The position numbers and the translations under genes were made by a program. From NCBI GenBank assembly GCA_029778715.1, contig JAKOPT010000049.1, positions 1-64,000 of the forward strand: 64,000 bases of DNA, written 5' to 3'. This stretch comes from Actinomycetes bacterium (GTDB taxonomy: Bacteria; Actinomycetota; Actinomycetes; Actinomycetales; Dermatophilaceae). The notes below the pieces were generated by a model, which saw only the letters and a list, made by a program, of their open reading frames with translations, searched no databases and was not told the DNA's origin. Below are positions 20,716 to 28,627 of the stretch, piece by piece. Each line of letters opens with the position of its first letter. Position 1 is the first letter of the stretch.

Positions 20716-21993
20716 TTACGGGGTGGTCGGGGTGTCGGTATGCCGCGAGCCTGGTTGGGCGGCGGCGGCTTTGGTGGCGCTCCACTGGACGACCGGGCGG
20801 GCCGGGGTCCAGGAAAGGTGGCGCCCGAGGGGGGTCGCGTGCTCGATGGTGATGCGGGTGAGGTGGCCGCCGAGTCGGGCGTGAGCGTCGACGAGAATCG
20901 CCTCGGTGCCGAGGGTGACGGCGTGCGCGACGAAGCGGCCCCCGGGGGTGAGCCGGTCCCAGGCGGCTGTCAGGAGGTCGCGGGTCAGGCCCCCGCCGAC
21001 GAAGACCGCGTCCGGGGCGGGCAGGTCGGGGTCGCTGGCGGCGGTCAGCACGTCGGTTTCGATGACGGTGACCGCGCGCGAGACCCCGAGGTGGGTGGCG
21101 TTGGCGCGGATGCGGGCGGCGCGCTCGGGGTGTTGCTCGACGGCGATCGTCGCGGCGCCCTCGGCGGCCCGGGCCCATTCGATGCCGACGGTGCCGGTGC
21201 CGGCGCCGAGGTCCCAGAGCCGTCCACCGCGCCACGGGCGCAGGTGCGCGAGGGCGCTCGCCCGCACGTCGCGTTTGGTCAGTTGCCCGTCGGTCTCGTA
21301 TGCCGCCTCGGGCAGGCCGGGGGCGGTGCTCAGCGCGGGATGGGCCAGGGCCTGGTCGCGGTCGATGACGGCGCAGACGACGACGAGGTCGGGGGTGGGG
21401 GTGGTGTCCCAGTCGGCCGCGGTGGCCGCCCGGGTCCCCTCGGCGGGGCCGCCAAGGTGCCACCAGGCTGTCAACTGGCTGTGTCCGAGGCCCTCGCTGG
21501 TGAGGAGGCCGGCGATCTGGGCCGGGGTCGTGCCGTTGGAGCAGAGCAGGACGAGGTGGGCGCCCGGGTCGAGATGCTGACGCAGGGCGTCGACGCCACG
21601 GCCGACGAGGGTCAGGACGGTCGTGTCCTCGGCAGACCAGGCCATCCGGGCCCGGGCGAGGGTGTCGGAGGAGACGTGCGGGTGGATACGCACGCCGTCG
21701 GCGCCCACGAGGTTGCGAATGGTCGTGCCGACGCCCGATCGCAACGGGTCACCGCTGGCGAGGACGACGACCGCCCCGGGCGGTGCGGCATACGCATCGA
21801 CGTTGGTGAGCAACGCGGGCAGGCCGGCCTTGAGGGGGGTCGGCCAACCGTGGCGTTCCTGGCCGGGGACGTCGGGGATGAGGTCGAGGTGCCGCCGCCC
21901 GCCGACGAGGACCCGGGCGCCGAGAACGAGGTCGCGGGAGCGCTGCGGCAGGTCGGCGAGGCCGCCGTCCCCGATGCCCACGATGTCGATCAC
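20716..21993 (-). CDS. cobL: Precorrin-6Y C5,15-methyltransferase (decarboxylating) CobL, CbiE-CbiT fused
   Basis: 425 residues from GTG at 21993 (VIDIVGIGDGGLADLPQRSR). The N-terminal CbiE-like tetrapyrrole methylase domain has VVVLASGDPLRSGVGTTIRN. The C-terminal CbiT-like Rossmann methyltransferase has TKRDVRASALAHLRPWRGG and LWDLGAGTGTVGIEWARAA near residue 261. Together they methylate C5 and C15 and decarboxylate the acetate side chain at C12. A TAGAGT hexamer close before the GTG suggests a short-leader promoter; no riboswitch is seen upstream. Confidence 0.93.
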   Translation of the reverse strand: MIDIVGIGDGGLADLPQRSRDLVLGARVLVGGRRHLDLIPDVPGQERHGWPTPLKAGLPALLTNVDAYAAPPGAVVVLASGDPLRSGVGTTIRNLVGADGVRIHPHVSSDTLARARMAWSAEDTTVLTLVGRGVDALRQHLDPGAHLVLLCSNGTTPAQIAGLLTSEGLGHSQLTAWWHLGGPAEGTRAATAADWDTTPTPDLVVVCAVIDRDQALAHPALSTAPGLPEAAYETDGQLTKRDVRASALAHLRPWRGGRLWDLGAGTGTVGIEWARAAEGAATIAVEQHPERAARIRANATHLGVSRAVTVIETDVLTAASDPDLPAPDAVFVGGGLTRDLLTAAWDRLTPGGRFVAHAVTLGTEAILVDAHARLGGHLTRITIEHATPLGRHLSWTPARPVVQWSATKAAAAQPGSRHTDTPTTP

Positions 21994-22092
21994 GCCCGCC
22001 ACTCTAGGCGGGTTGCGGTGGTGCCCCTGCGGCACGGGCGCGCGCACGATGACGCACGCACGCCCACCCGATCACAGAACCGAGCCCGCAAC

Positions 22093-22128
22093 CAACTCGG
22101 GTCGCATGCACAACTCGGGTCGCATGCA
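22093..22128. repeat. Tandem 18-bp repeat upstream of cobL and a toxin-antitoxin operon
   Basis: The unit CAACTCGGGTCGCATGCA occurs twice head to tail (22093-22110 and 22111-22128) in the divergent gap between cobL and the gene at 22166. Direct repeats here could be binding sites or slippage products; nothing else supports a function. Confidence 0.6.
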
Positions 22129-22141
22129 GCCACATATTGAG

Positions 22142-22157
22142 GCTACACTTTTGTAGC
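22142..22157. promoter_or_regulatory. Palindrome GCTACA-CTTT-TGTAGC (putative toxin-antitoxin operator)
   Basis: Perfect 6-bp arms with a four-base loop, nine bases before the ATG at 22166. The surrounding AT-rich sequence suits a promoter and the position suits autoregulation by the RHH protein of the pair. Confidence 0.45.
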
Positions 22158-22165
22158 ATCGGAGC

Positions 22166-22450
22166 ATGGCCCCGACGTGGACAGCCTCAACCGCGAAGCA
22201 TGGAGTGGACCGCGCTGATGCGATCTACGCCATTCTCAACGCCACCTTCACTGAGATCCTGGCATTCGAACGGCCAGCGAAAGGTCGCATCCGGTTGTTC
22301 ATTGGGCCTCGCCACGCTCAAGCCCTTGAAGGTGACGAGGTCGAAATACTCGTGCACGAGTTTCCAGATTCCGACCAACAAGCTGTTGTTTTCCACGTCA
22401 TGCCCTTGGGTGCGAAGTACCGCAATTACCGGGAAGAGAGTCACAAATGA
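22166..22450 (+). CDS. Small protein paired with an RHH antitoxin; probable toxin of unassigned family
   Basis: 94 residues. It has an N-terminal helix with KHGVDRADAIYAILNATFTE, then RIRLFIGPRHAQALEGDEVEILVH and VVFHVMPLGAKYRNYREES. The layout (KHG-v-x-x-D, then LxIGP, then a closing HxMPLxxKY) resembles small toxins partnered with RHH proteins in the BrnT-like neighbourhood, but I cannot name the family. The stop overlaps the next gene's ATG by four bases, the usual toxin-first arrangement for BrnT/BrnA-like pairs. Base composition is less GC-rich than the B12 genes around it. Confidence 0.55.
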   Translation: MAPTWTASTAKHGVDRADAIYAILNATFTEILAFERPAKGRIRLFIGPRHAQALEGDEVEILVHEFPDSDQQAVVFHVMPLGAKYRNYREESHK

Positions 22451-22800
22451 GCACTGACATGAAGCCTGACTACGAAGCGCTTGCTGCGAGGCTCACCGAC
22501 CCAAACCAACCTGTCACTGCTGCCGGAGAAGCCGTGCGGGGCGCGGAGGCCGCTGAAGTTGGGCGCGACTTCTTGCTGCGCGAGTACGGCTCAAATGAAG
22601 CGATCGAACGCGCAATGGTGAAGCGCGGCCGACCGCGCATCGGCGCCAGCGGAGGACCTTCTCCGACCGTCCGAGCCCGTATCACCCCAGACGAATATGC
22701 CGCAATGAAGCGACTATCCGAGAGCTCCGGTCGCAGCCAAAGTGATCTTGTGCGTGAGGCCGTGCATCAATTACTCCGCGACCACAAACTGGTCAGTTAG
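22447..22800 (+). CDS. RHH-domain antitoxin-like protein
   Basis: 117 residues. The N-terminal half (MSTDMKPDYEALAARLTDPN) is probably toxin-binding. A central basic stretch KRGRPRIGASGGPSPTVRAR leads into a C-terminal RHH domain, ITPDEYAAMKRLSESSGRSQ followed by SDLVREAVHQLLRDHKL. DNA binding through the C-terminal RHH fits the operator palindrome at 22142-22157. It is translationally coupled to the upstream small protein. Confidence 0.65.
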   Translation: MSTDMKPDYEALAARLTDPNQPVTAAGEAVRGAEAAEVGRDFLLREYGSNEAIERAMVKRGRPRIGASGGPSPTVRARITPDEYAAMKRLSESSGRSQSDLVREAVHQLLRDHKLVS

Positions 22801-22858
22801 CTATAGCGTCACATTGAGCACACAGTCCGTTCGAGGAGAATGAATGGTGTGGATCTCC

Positions 22859-23095
22859 TCATGAATTCGGTGAGGGCGCGTTGGCGATGTCGGCGGCGCG
22901 GGAGAGGGCGCCGACGCCGAACGCCGCGGCTTGGGCGCGCATCCGGTCGAGTTGGTCGGCGGGCAGGCCGCGCAGGACGGCGGCGGTGCCGTCGGGGATG
23001 GCGGCCACGATGATGAGGTCGCGCAGGCGCTCGAGGAGGTCCTCGACGAAGCGGCGTGGGTCGAGCCCGGACTCGATCACCCGCTCGATGGCCGA
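22859..23095 (-). pseudogene. Fragment of DNA polymerase III gamma/tau (dnaX)
   Basis: The minus-strand reading has DPRRFVEDLLERLRDLIIVA followed by AIPDGTAAVLRGLPADQLDR and MRAQAAAFGVGALSRAADIA. This is the conserved domain III region of actinobacterial DnaX, but it has neither the N-terminal AAA+ domain nor the C-terminal tau tail. Sequence on both sides is unrelated. It is an isolated relic of about 75 codons, probably brought in with accessory DNA or left by a rearrangement. Confidence 0.7.
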
Positions 23096-23271
23096 GAAAC
23101 GGTGGCGGAGGGATCGATGGACTGTGGACTTGTCGTGGTCGGGACCACGAGAAGTGCACAGACAAGGCACTCCCGGCACCCGCGGGCGTCAGACTCACGC
23201 GCCCGGTCGCGGTGTCGGATGGCGGATCCGCTCAGCCAGTCACGGGCCTGAGCAGCCGGACCGCGCCGGTC

Positions 23272-23619
23272 TCAACGCTGATCCCTGGCGCGGTGACCAC
23301 GAGGGGTGCGCCGGCGAGGAAGTGACGCGGCCACCTGTTCGATGACCTCACGCACGCGTTCCGGATCGTCGCGCACGGCAGTGACCGGCAACCGCCACGA
23401 ATCCTTGGCGCCGGGATAGGCCGGGGCGAGGTCGGCCCAACCGCGAAGCAACTCATCGGCGGGCGAGCGTTTGACGAACACCCGCCCGTCACAGACCAGG
23501 CCGTCGACCACGTCGTCGACGTAGTAGCAGTAGCCGCCGAACATCGCCCGGGAACGCGCGTCCAGGGGCAGCAGCGCCTCGATCAAGTCCGCGGCTGCGC
23601 CGCGCGTCAGCTCATCCAT
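23272..23619 (-). CDS. TfoX N-terminal domain family protein
   Basis: 115 residues from ATG at 23619 (a TTG six bases earlier is also possible). MDELTRGAAADLIEALLPLD, then RSRAMFGGYCYYVDDVVDGLV and GRVFVKRSPADELL is the TfoX_N pattern (MFGG-x-x-Y...G-x-x-FAL/VK). In Proteobacteria this domain occurs in the competence regulator TfoX/Sxy; in Actinobacteria the stand-alone domain has no settled role. There is no operon partner. Confidence 0.72.
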   Translation of the reverse strand: MDELTRGAAADLIEALLPLDARSRAMFGGYCYYVDDVVDGLVCDGRVFVKRSPADELLRGWADLAPAYPGAKDSWRLPVTAVRDDPERVREVIEQVAASLPRRRTPRGHRARDQR

Positions 23620-23751
23620 CGCCAAGGCGCCGCACCCTAGCGACGACCACCGACAGCGGGCCGAGCCGACGGCCCAGCCGCGACCCGGCAGCGCTGGCGC
23701 CGCGCTGCCGCGAACGCGCCCCGACGACGGCGCCGACGGAGTCGACCCGGG

Positions 23752-24966
23752 TCAAGATGTCACTTCGGCGCTGACAGACACCACGAAACCGGGGAGTTCC
23801 GCCCGCGTCACGAGTTCGACGTGCGCTTTCGCGCATACCGCGCGCCAGTGGTCGAGTTCTCGAGGAGCATCGGCCGTCAACAGGATCGGACGCGCTTGAT
23901 AGCCCAGAGGTCGGACCTGTTCGGCGTAGTCGAGCACCTGCCCGAGTCCGAGCCGCAACTGGGAGTTCTCCGATGCTGCGGGGAGCGTCTTGACCTCGAT
24001 GACGAGCACCGGACCGTCCGTTCGCACTTGCCAGGCCGCATCGACCTGTCCCCGCAGCACACCCAGTTCAAAGGCAAGGTGACTCGGATCGCCACCCGAT
24101 TTTCCGGCGCTGACTTCACTGATAAGGCGGTGAAGATCGTGCAGACACTCCTGGTGCCGTGCCATTGCCTCCTTCGTCAGGGCCATGTCCAATTCACGAA
24201 GAATCTTCTGGTCCTGTTCCTGAGATTGACCGGGAGCACCTGGCCTATTCCGTCCTCGGTCCCACCTGAGGACCCGCGCTCGTTGTGAGGGCTGATCGGC
24301 GTCAGCCACCGGGAAAACGCCGGATTGGTCGGTTTCCCAGCCGAGGAAACCGGGAGCGTTACCTCGTCGATGCAAGTAATTTTGCAAGACCAAACGGCTC
24401 GTGAGGGCGCGGACCGCGTGAGCGACCTGTGGGTCGCCAAGGAGCCCGCTGACCTCCTCCGGACCGACGAAGATGTGCCAGGCATCTGGCGCGGACTTGT
24501 ACCTGGCAAGCTCAACGGCGCGAACGCCTGCGAGACCGCGAACATGGTCAACCACCTGCTGGCGACCTCGCGAGGGAATCCAGGCGTTCACCATCCACTC
24601 GCCGATGCCGCCGGTGTCCCCGTAGGCAACAAGGGCCTCGACCTTTCCGACATTGAGGCGCCCTATCGCCTGCAGCGACTTCGATGTGCGGGGAAAGAGC
24701 GAGATGCCCCACACGTGGCCGATCGTGGCACGGGCTGCCGGGATGAGGTTGTCGGCGTATGCCGCGACCGTCGCCCTGAGTTGCGCCTCGCCGGCGTGGC
24801 CCGCTATCCGGCGCACCTCTTTGGCGTGCTGGAAAAGGTCGACCTTCGACTCCGCCACCCGGTCCGGCGCCCAGACGACCTGTCCACTCACCCAGGCGTC
24901 GAGTTCCTCCTCGCCCCACCCTGACAAGCGCTCGAAAAGGCGAAGTTCCGCGGCCATGCCCGCCAT
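23752..24966 (-). CDS. Large unknown protein with a C-terminal PD-(D/E)XK-like nuclease domain
   Basis: 404 residues, not recognised as a whole. The C-terminal third has LGVLRGQVDAAWQVRTDGPV, then LVIEVKTLPAASENSQLRLG and LGQVLDYAEQV (about residues 305-355). The D...ExK spacing followed by a Q-x-x-x-Y helix is the restriction-like PD-(D/E)XK core seen in many DNA-cleaving and defence proteins. The N-terminal half (WAPDRVAESKVDLFQHAKEV, then LFPRTSKSLQAIGRLNVGKV) shows no motif I know. It stands alone between a TfoX-like gene and a broken methyltransferase gene. A role in defence or repair is inference. Confidence 0.5.
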   Translation of the reverse strand: MAGMAAELRLFERLSGWGEEELDAWVSGQVVWAPDRVAESKVDLFQHAKEVRRIAGHAGEAQLRATVAAYADNLIPAARATIGHVWGISLFPRTSKSLQAIGRLNVGKVEALVAYGDTGGIGEWMVNAWIPSRGRQQVVDHVRGLAGVRAVELARYKSAPDAWHIFVGPEEVSGLLGDPQVAHAVRALTSRLVLQNYLHRRGNAPGFLGWETDQSGVFPVADADQPSQRARVLRWDRGRNRPGAPGQSQEQDQKILRELDMALTKEAMARHQECLHDLHRLISEVSAGKSGGDPSHLAFELGVLRGQVDAAWQVRTDGPVLVIEVKTLPAASENSQLRLGLGQVLDYAEQVRPLGYQARPILLTADAPRELDHWRAVCAKAHVELVTRAELPGFVVSVSAEVTS

Positions 24967-24975
24967 GCTGTCAGG

Positions 24976-25319
24976 TCACGGCAGCCCTGGCTGACGCCAC
25001 ACCGACACGTGCGACTCGCTGTCGCCGGTGAAAGGGGACCGGTGCCAATCGGCATACCGGGCCTGAAACTCCTGCCCCGCCAACTGGGCCATCAGGTCGC
25101 ACTCGGCCGGCCACACGTACCGGAAGTTGCTCGCGGCATACGTGATCGTGCCATCGGCAGCCCGGCGGTAATGGTGCGACGTGCCCTGTTGGGTCGCCAT
25201 GTCATACGTGTCGAAGCCCGCGTGACCGCCGGGTCGAGCACCTCCGGTTCGAACATGTATGCCGCGGTCTCGTCATAGCGTTCGGCCGCCTGTTCGTCCC
25301 ACAGGTCGTTGGTCGTCAT
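24976..25319 (-). pseudogene. SAM-dependent methyltransferase gene with internal deletion
   Basis: The N-terminal piece from ATG 25319 reads MTTNDLWDEQAAERYDETAA, then YMFEPEVLDPAV, the usual start of a class I methyltransferase. Shortly after, near 25220, the frame changes and the sequence resumes with the C-terminal part YDMATQQGTSHHYRRAADGT and FRYVWPAECDLMAQLAG. The glycine-rich SAM-binding loop (DxGxGxG) and central strands are missing. The result is a gene that lost its middle and its reading frame; it cannot encode an active enzyme. Confidence 0.72.
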
Positions 25320-25394
25320 GCCCTGGAGCATCGCCGCGCTCGCCCCGCCCCGTCCACCGAGTCTCGGCTTCAAGCAGAGCTTCGCTCCCGCTGG

Positions 25395-25408
25395 CTATAG
25401 TTGTATAG
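25395..25408. promoter_or_regulatory. CTATA-GTTG-TATAG palindrome before an antitoxin gene (putative promoter/operator)
   Basis: Perfect 5-bp arms, with a TATAGT/TATAGG -10-like element, 29 bases before the ATG at 25437. It fits an autoregulated toxin-antitoxin promoter. Confidence 0.45.
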
Positions 25409-25436
25409 GACGATCCCTCGAGCGAGGTCAGCGCCC

Positions 25437-25670
25437 ATGCCGTCAACGCAACTCAACACGACCATCAGCATCGAACTCAACGAGCGTTTGACCGCGCTGG
25501 CCGCGCATACCGGGCGCTCGAAGTCGCATTACGCGGCGGAGTTCATCGAACGCGGACTCAACGATCTCGAGGACCACTACCTCCTCAAGGACGCCCTTGA
25601 GGAGTTCTACGCGACCGATGAGGACGCGATCCCCCACGGAGACGTCGACTGGGAGCACCTGGGCGCGTGA
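25437..25670 (+). CDS. RHH-type (RelB/DinJ-like) antitoxin
   Basis: 77 residues. MPSTQLNTTISIELNERLTA, then LAAHTGRSKSHYAAEFIERG is an RHH fold; the acidic tail EEFYATDEDAIPHGDVDWEH is the probable toxin-neutralising arm. The stop overlaps the GTG of the RelE-like toxin by four bases. Upstream sits a palindromic operator candidate. Confidence 0.85.
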   Translation: MPSTQLNTTISIELNERLTALAAHTGRSKSHYAAEFIERGLNDLEDHYLLKDALEEFYATDEDAIPHGDVDWEHLGA

Positions 25671-25927
25671 CGTATCGCGTCGAATACACCCCCGGGGCGC
25701 TCAAGGCCATCGGGCAACTGGACCGTACCGTGGTACGGCGCATACGCCGCTTCTTCGAGGAAACCCTCGACCTCGACAATCCCCGCAGCCGGGGCACGGC
25801 CCTCGTGGGTCACGGTGAGTGGCGCTATCGGGTGGGCGACTACCGCATCCTCTGCCTGATCGAGGATGACCGGATCCGCGTACTCGTCGTGACCGTCGCC
25901 CACCGCCGGCATGTCTATCGCGGTTGA
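25667..25927 (+). CDS. relE: RelE/ParE superfamily toxin
   Basis: 86 residues from GTG at 25667. VTYRVEYTPGALKAIGQLDR, then GEWRYRVGDYRILCLIEDDR and VVTVAHRRHVYRG show the RelE fold, including R-x-R-V-G-x-YR and the C-terminal H-RR-x-V-Y. It is the third RelE/ParE or VapC/MazF-type toxin beside B12 genes in this window. Likely a ribosome-dependent mRNA nuclease. Confidence 0.87.
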   Translation: MTYRVEYTPGALKAIGQLDRTVVRRIRRFFEETLDLDNPRSRGTALVGHGEWRYRVGDYRILCLIEDDRIRVLVVTVAHRRHVYRG

Positions 25928-26279
25928 TCGGGCGATGACCGCCGGCGCCGGTCTGCCCCAATGACCGGCGGTGTTCGTCCGAGTGGTGCCGGTGTGACTC
26001 GGGCAGGTCCGGCACTGTGTCCCAGAGCGGCTCGGGGCCGTCCCGAGCCCTCAAGAGCGCCTAGCGACGACGCGCACAACACCCTCGCAACCCTTCATCG
26101 CTCTCTCCCGCCGGAGACAATGTCGAGATTGCCGCCTCCGTCGGCCGTTTCAGTGTGAGGTGGGGTGAGCAGGTCGAGGACGGCGACGAACTCGGAGTTA
26201 GAGGACATGCGTAAGAAGACCGGTGGCCGGAACGCCGAACCCGACGGGTCGAACGCAATGGTGCGCAGGTCTGCCACAA
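25928..26279. other. Leader region holding a decayed riboswitch copy and a short coding-like trace
   Basis: About 350 bases before the functional riboswitch of the chelatase operon. The first part (25960-26090) is the degenerate riboswitch listed separately. Between 26100 and 26270 the minus strand can be read as RTIAFDPSGSAFRPPVFLRM followed by SSNSEFVAVLDLLTPPHTET, which looks protein-like but has no start and no recognised family. Confidence 0.4.
25960..26090 (+). promoter_or_regulatory. Degenerate second cobalamin riboswitch
   Basis: Aligned by eye with the riboswitch about 318 bases downstream, the order of conserved elements is the same: GGCGGTGTTCGTCCGAG, then GCCGGTGTGACTCGGGCAG, then GGTCCGGCACTGTGTCC, and later GCGACGACGCGCACAACACC. 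Several core positions differ from consensus (for example GGCACTGTG instead of CGCCACTGTGA). It is either a decayed duplicate or a divergent tandem aptamer. Confidence 0.5.
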
Positions 26280-26405
26280 TGGGCGGCGGTCTTCGTGCGA
26301 GGAATACCGGTGCGACTCCGGAGCGGTCCCGCCACTGTGATCCTTGACCGGCCCGAGCCCCAGCGCCGCGCCGACAGGGAAAGCCAGGACGACGCACGAA
26401 ACCCT
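26280..26405 (+). promoter_or_regulatory. Cobalamin riboswitch upstream of the chelatase/cobO operon
   Basis: The plus strand reads GAGGAATACCGGTGCGACTC, then GGAGCGGTCCCGCCACTGTGA (26299-26341), then AAAGCCAGGACGACGCACGAA (B12 box) near 26380-26400. All conserved cobalamin-riboswitch elements are in order. The chelatase GTG is about 75 bases downstream. It should control the whole plus-strand cob operon up to cbiB. Confidence 0.9.
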
Positions 26406-26479
26406 CGGCCGCGGCATACGCCCGGACGAGCCCAGCGCACGGCGAGCGTGGTCACTCGCCACGAAGGAGCAGCGCCAGC

Positions 26480-28627
26480 GTGACGCACTACCCGTTCGCC
26501 GCGATCGTCGGCGCCGACGACCTGGCGCTCGCGCTCATCCTCACCACGGTCTCCCCCGACGTCGGCGGCGTCCTCGTCCGCGGCGAAAAGGGCACCGCCA
26601 AGTCGACCATGGTGCGCGCCCTCGCCGACATCCTCCCCACCCAGGCCGTCGTCGAGGGCTGCCGCTTCGCCTGCGATCCCGCCGCCCCCGACCCGGCCTG
26701 CCCGGACGGCCCGCACCCGGCCACCGCCCCCTCCGCTATGCGGCCCGCGCGCCTGGTCGAACTCCCCGTCGGCGCCACCGAAGACCGGGTCACCGGTTCC
26801 CTCGACCTCGGCAAGGCCCTCGGCGCCGGCGAAACCGCGTTCGAGCCCGGCCTGCTCGCTGCCGCCCACCGCGGCCTTCTCTACGTCGACGAAGTCAACC
26901 TCCTCCACGACCACCTCGTCGACCTTCTTCTCGACGCCGCCGCCATGGGCCGCAACACCGTCGAACGCGACGGCGTCTCGGTCACCCACGCCGCCCGGCT
27001 CGTCCTCGTCGGCACCATGAACCCCGAGGAGGGCGAACTCCGCCCCCAACTCCTCGACCGCTTCGGCCTCACCGTCGAGGTCGTCGCCTCCCGCGACCCG
27101 GCCCAGCGCGTCGAGGTTGTACGGCGCCGGCTCGCCTTCGACGCCGACCCCCAGGGTTTCTCCGATGCGTATGCCGCGGAGCAGGCGGCCGTGCGCGCTC
27201 GCCTGAGTGCCGCGCAGGCTCGGTTGGCGAGTGTCGACTTGTCCGACTGGGCGCTGGCCAAGATCGCGACCGTGTGCGCCGGGTTCGACGTCGACGGCAT
27301 GCGGGCTGACATCGTCACCGCCCGGGCCGCGCGCGCCCACGCCGCATGGGCCGGCCGCCCGAGTGTGACCCGCGCCGATATCCGGGTCGCGGCCCGGCTG
27401 GCCCTGCCGCACCGGCGGCGTCGCAAGCCCTTTGACGCGCCGGGTTTGGACGAGGACCTGCTCGACCGCCTCCTCGGCGACGACGACCTGCCCGACCCCG
27501 ACACCGACCCCACCCCGGATCCGGACATCGACCCCGACCCGCAGTCGCCGCCTCCCGACCCCGGCAGCGACGACCCGGACGACGAGCCCCTCGATGAGCC
27601 GGAACCCACCGAGACCACCGACACGCACACCCCACCGACGGGCCCCGACGACGCGTCAGACCACGCGCCCGAGCCCCCCGCGGACACCACGAGCGAACCC
27701 CATCCGCCTGCCGACGTCCCGGCCGACCCAGAGCCGACCGACCCGCACGCCCCAGCCCCCGTGGGGGTGGCCGCCGCCGCCCAGCCCTACCGGGTGCGCG
27801 CCCTCACGGTGCGCGGGGTCGGCGCCGGCGCGGCGGGCAAGCGGAGCCGGGCGATCACCAGTTGGGGGCGCACGATCGGGGCGACCCGGACAGGGCCCGG
27901 ACGACTCCACCTGCCCGCAACCCTCAGCGCCGCCGCCCCCCACCAGCGAGAACGCGGTCGCACCGTCGATGAAGGCGCGCCCGGGCGAGACCAACATGAG
28001 CCGACGGTGCGCCGCCCCGCCCGGGTGGTCATCACCAAGGACGACCTGCGGCATACGGTCACCCAGGGCCGGGAGGCCAACCTCGTCCTCGTCGCCGTCG
28101 ACGCCTCCGGTTCGATGGGCGCGCGCCAACGGATGCGCGAGGTGAAGACCGCCGTCCTCAGCCTGCTCGCCGACGCCTACCAGCGGCGCGACCGGGTCGG
28201 AGTCGTCACCTTCCGGGGCCACGAGGCGACCCTTGCCCTGCCCCCGACGCACTCCGTCGAAGCCGCCGCGGCCTGCCTGACCGACCTCCCGCACGGCGGG
28301 CGCACGCCCCTGGCCGAGGGGCTGCTCACCGCCGCCCGCACCCTCGAACTCGAGCACCTGCGCGACCCGCGCCGGCGCGCGCTCCTCGTCCTGGTCACCG
28401 ACGGGCGCGCCACGAGTGGCGCGGACGCCGTGGAGCGGGCCCGGTGGGTCGCCGACCGGTGGCCCGGGACGGGTGTCCACGCCGTCGTCATCGACTGTGA
28501 GAGCGGGCGATTCCGCCTCGGCCTGGCCGCCGAGCTCGCCGCCCGGATGGGCGCCGAACACCTCCCGCTCGGCGCCGTCGCCGCCGACCAACTCGCCGAC
28601 ATCATCCGGGACAGGAGGGCCGCCTGA
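26480..28627 (+). CDS. ChlI/ChlD-type AAA+ and VWA chelatase subunit (CobN partner)
   Basis: 715 residues from GTG at 26480, with GAAGGAG upstream. The AAA+ part (1-330) has Walker A RGEKGTAKSTMVRALADILP (about 35-54), Walker B GLLYVDEVNLLHDHLVDLLL (about 133-152) and VGTMNPEEGELRPQLLDRFG. A Pro/Asp-rich linker (about 335-440) follows. The C-terminal von Willebrand A domain has the MIDAS AVDASGSMGARQRM (about 539-552) and LVTDGRATSGAD. In Actinobacteria such fused subunits replace CobS/CobT as the motor for CobN cobalt insertion. The stop overlaps the cobO start by one base. Confidence 0.9.
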   Translation: MTHYPFAAIVGADDLALALILTTVSPDVGGVLVRGEKGTAKSTMVRALADILPTQAVVEGCRFACDPAAPDPACPDGPHPATAPSAMRPARLVELPVGATEDRVTGSLDLGKALGAGETAFEPGLLAAAHRGLLYVDEVNLLHDHLVDLLLDAAAMGRNTVERDGVSVTHAARLVLVGTMNPEEGELRPQLLDRFGLTVEVVASRDPAQRVEVVRRRLAFDADPQGFSDAYAAEQAAVRARLSAAQARLASVDLSDWALAKIATVCAGFDVDGMRADIVTARAARAHAAWAGRPSVTRADIRVAARLALPHRRRRKPFDAPGLDEDLLDRLLGDDDLPDPDTDPTPDPDIDPDPQSPPPDPGSDDPDDEPLDEPEPTETTDTHTPPTGPDDASDHAPEPPADTTSEPHPPADVPADPEPTDPHAPAPVGVAAAAQPYRVRALTVRGVGAGAAGKRSRAITSWGRTIGATRTGPGRLHLPATLSAAAPHQRERGRTVDEGAPGRDQHEPTVRRPARVVITKDDLRHTVTQGREANLVLVAVDASGSMGARQRMREVKTAVLSLLADAYQRRDRVGVVTFRGHEATLALPPTHSVEAAAACLTDLPHGGRTPLAEGLLTAARTLELEHLRDPRRRALLVLVTDGRATSGADAVERARWVADRWPGTGVHAVVIDCESGRFRLGLAAELAARMGAEHLPLGAVAADQLADIIRDRRAA

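Noticed and set aside
26095-26280. Short minus-strand gene reading LRTIAFDPSGSAFRPPVFLR
   Set aside because: It has no start with a ribosome-binding site, runs into the riboswitch, and matches no family I know; kept only as a note on the region.
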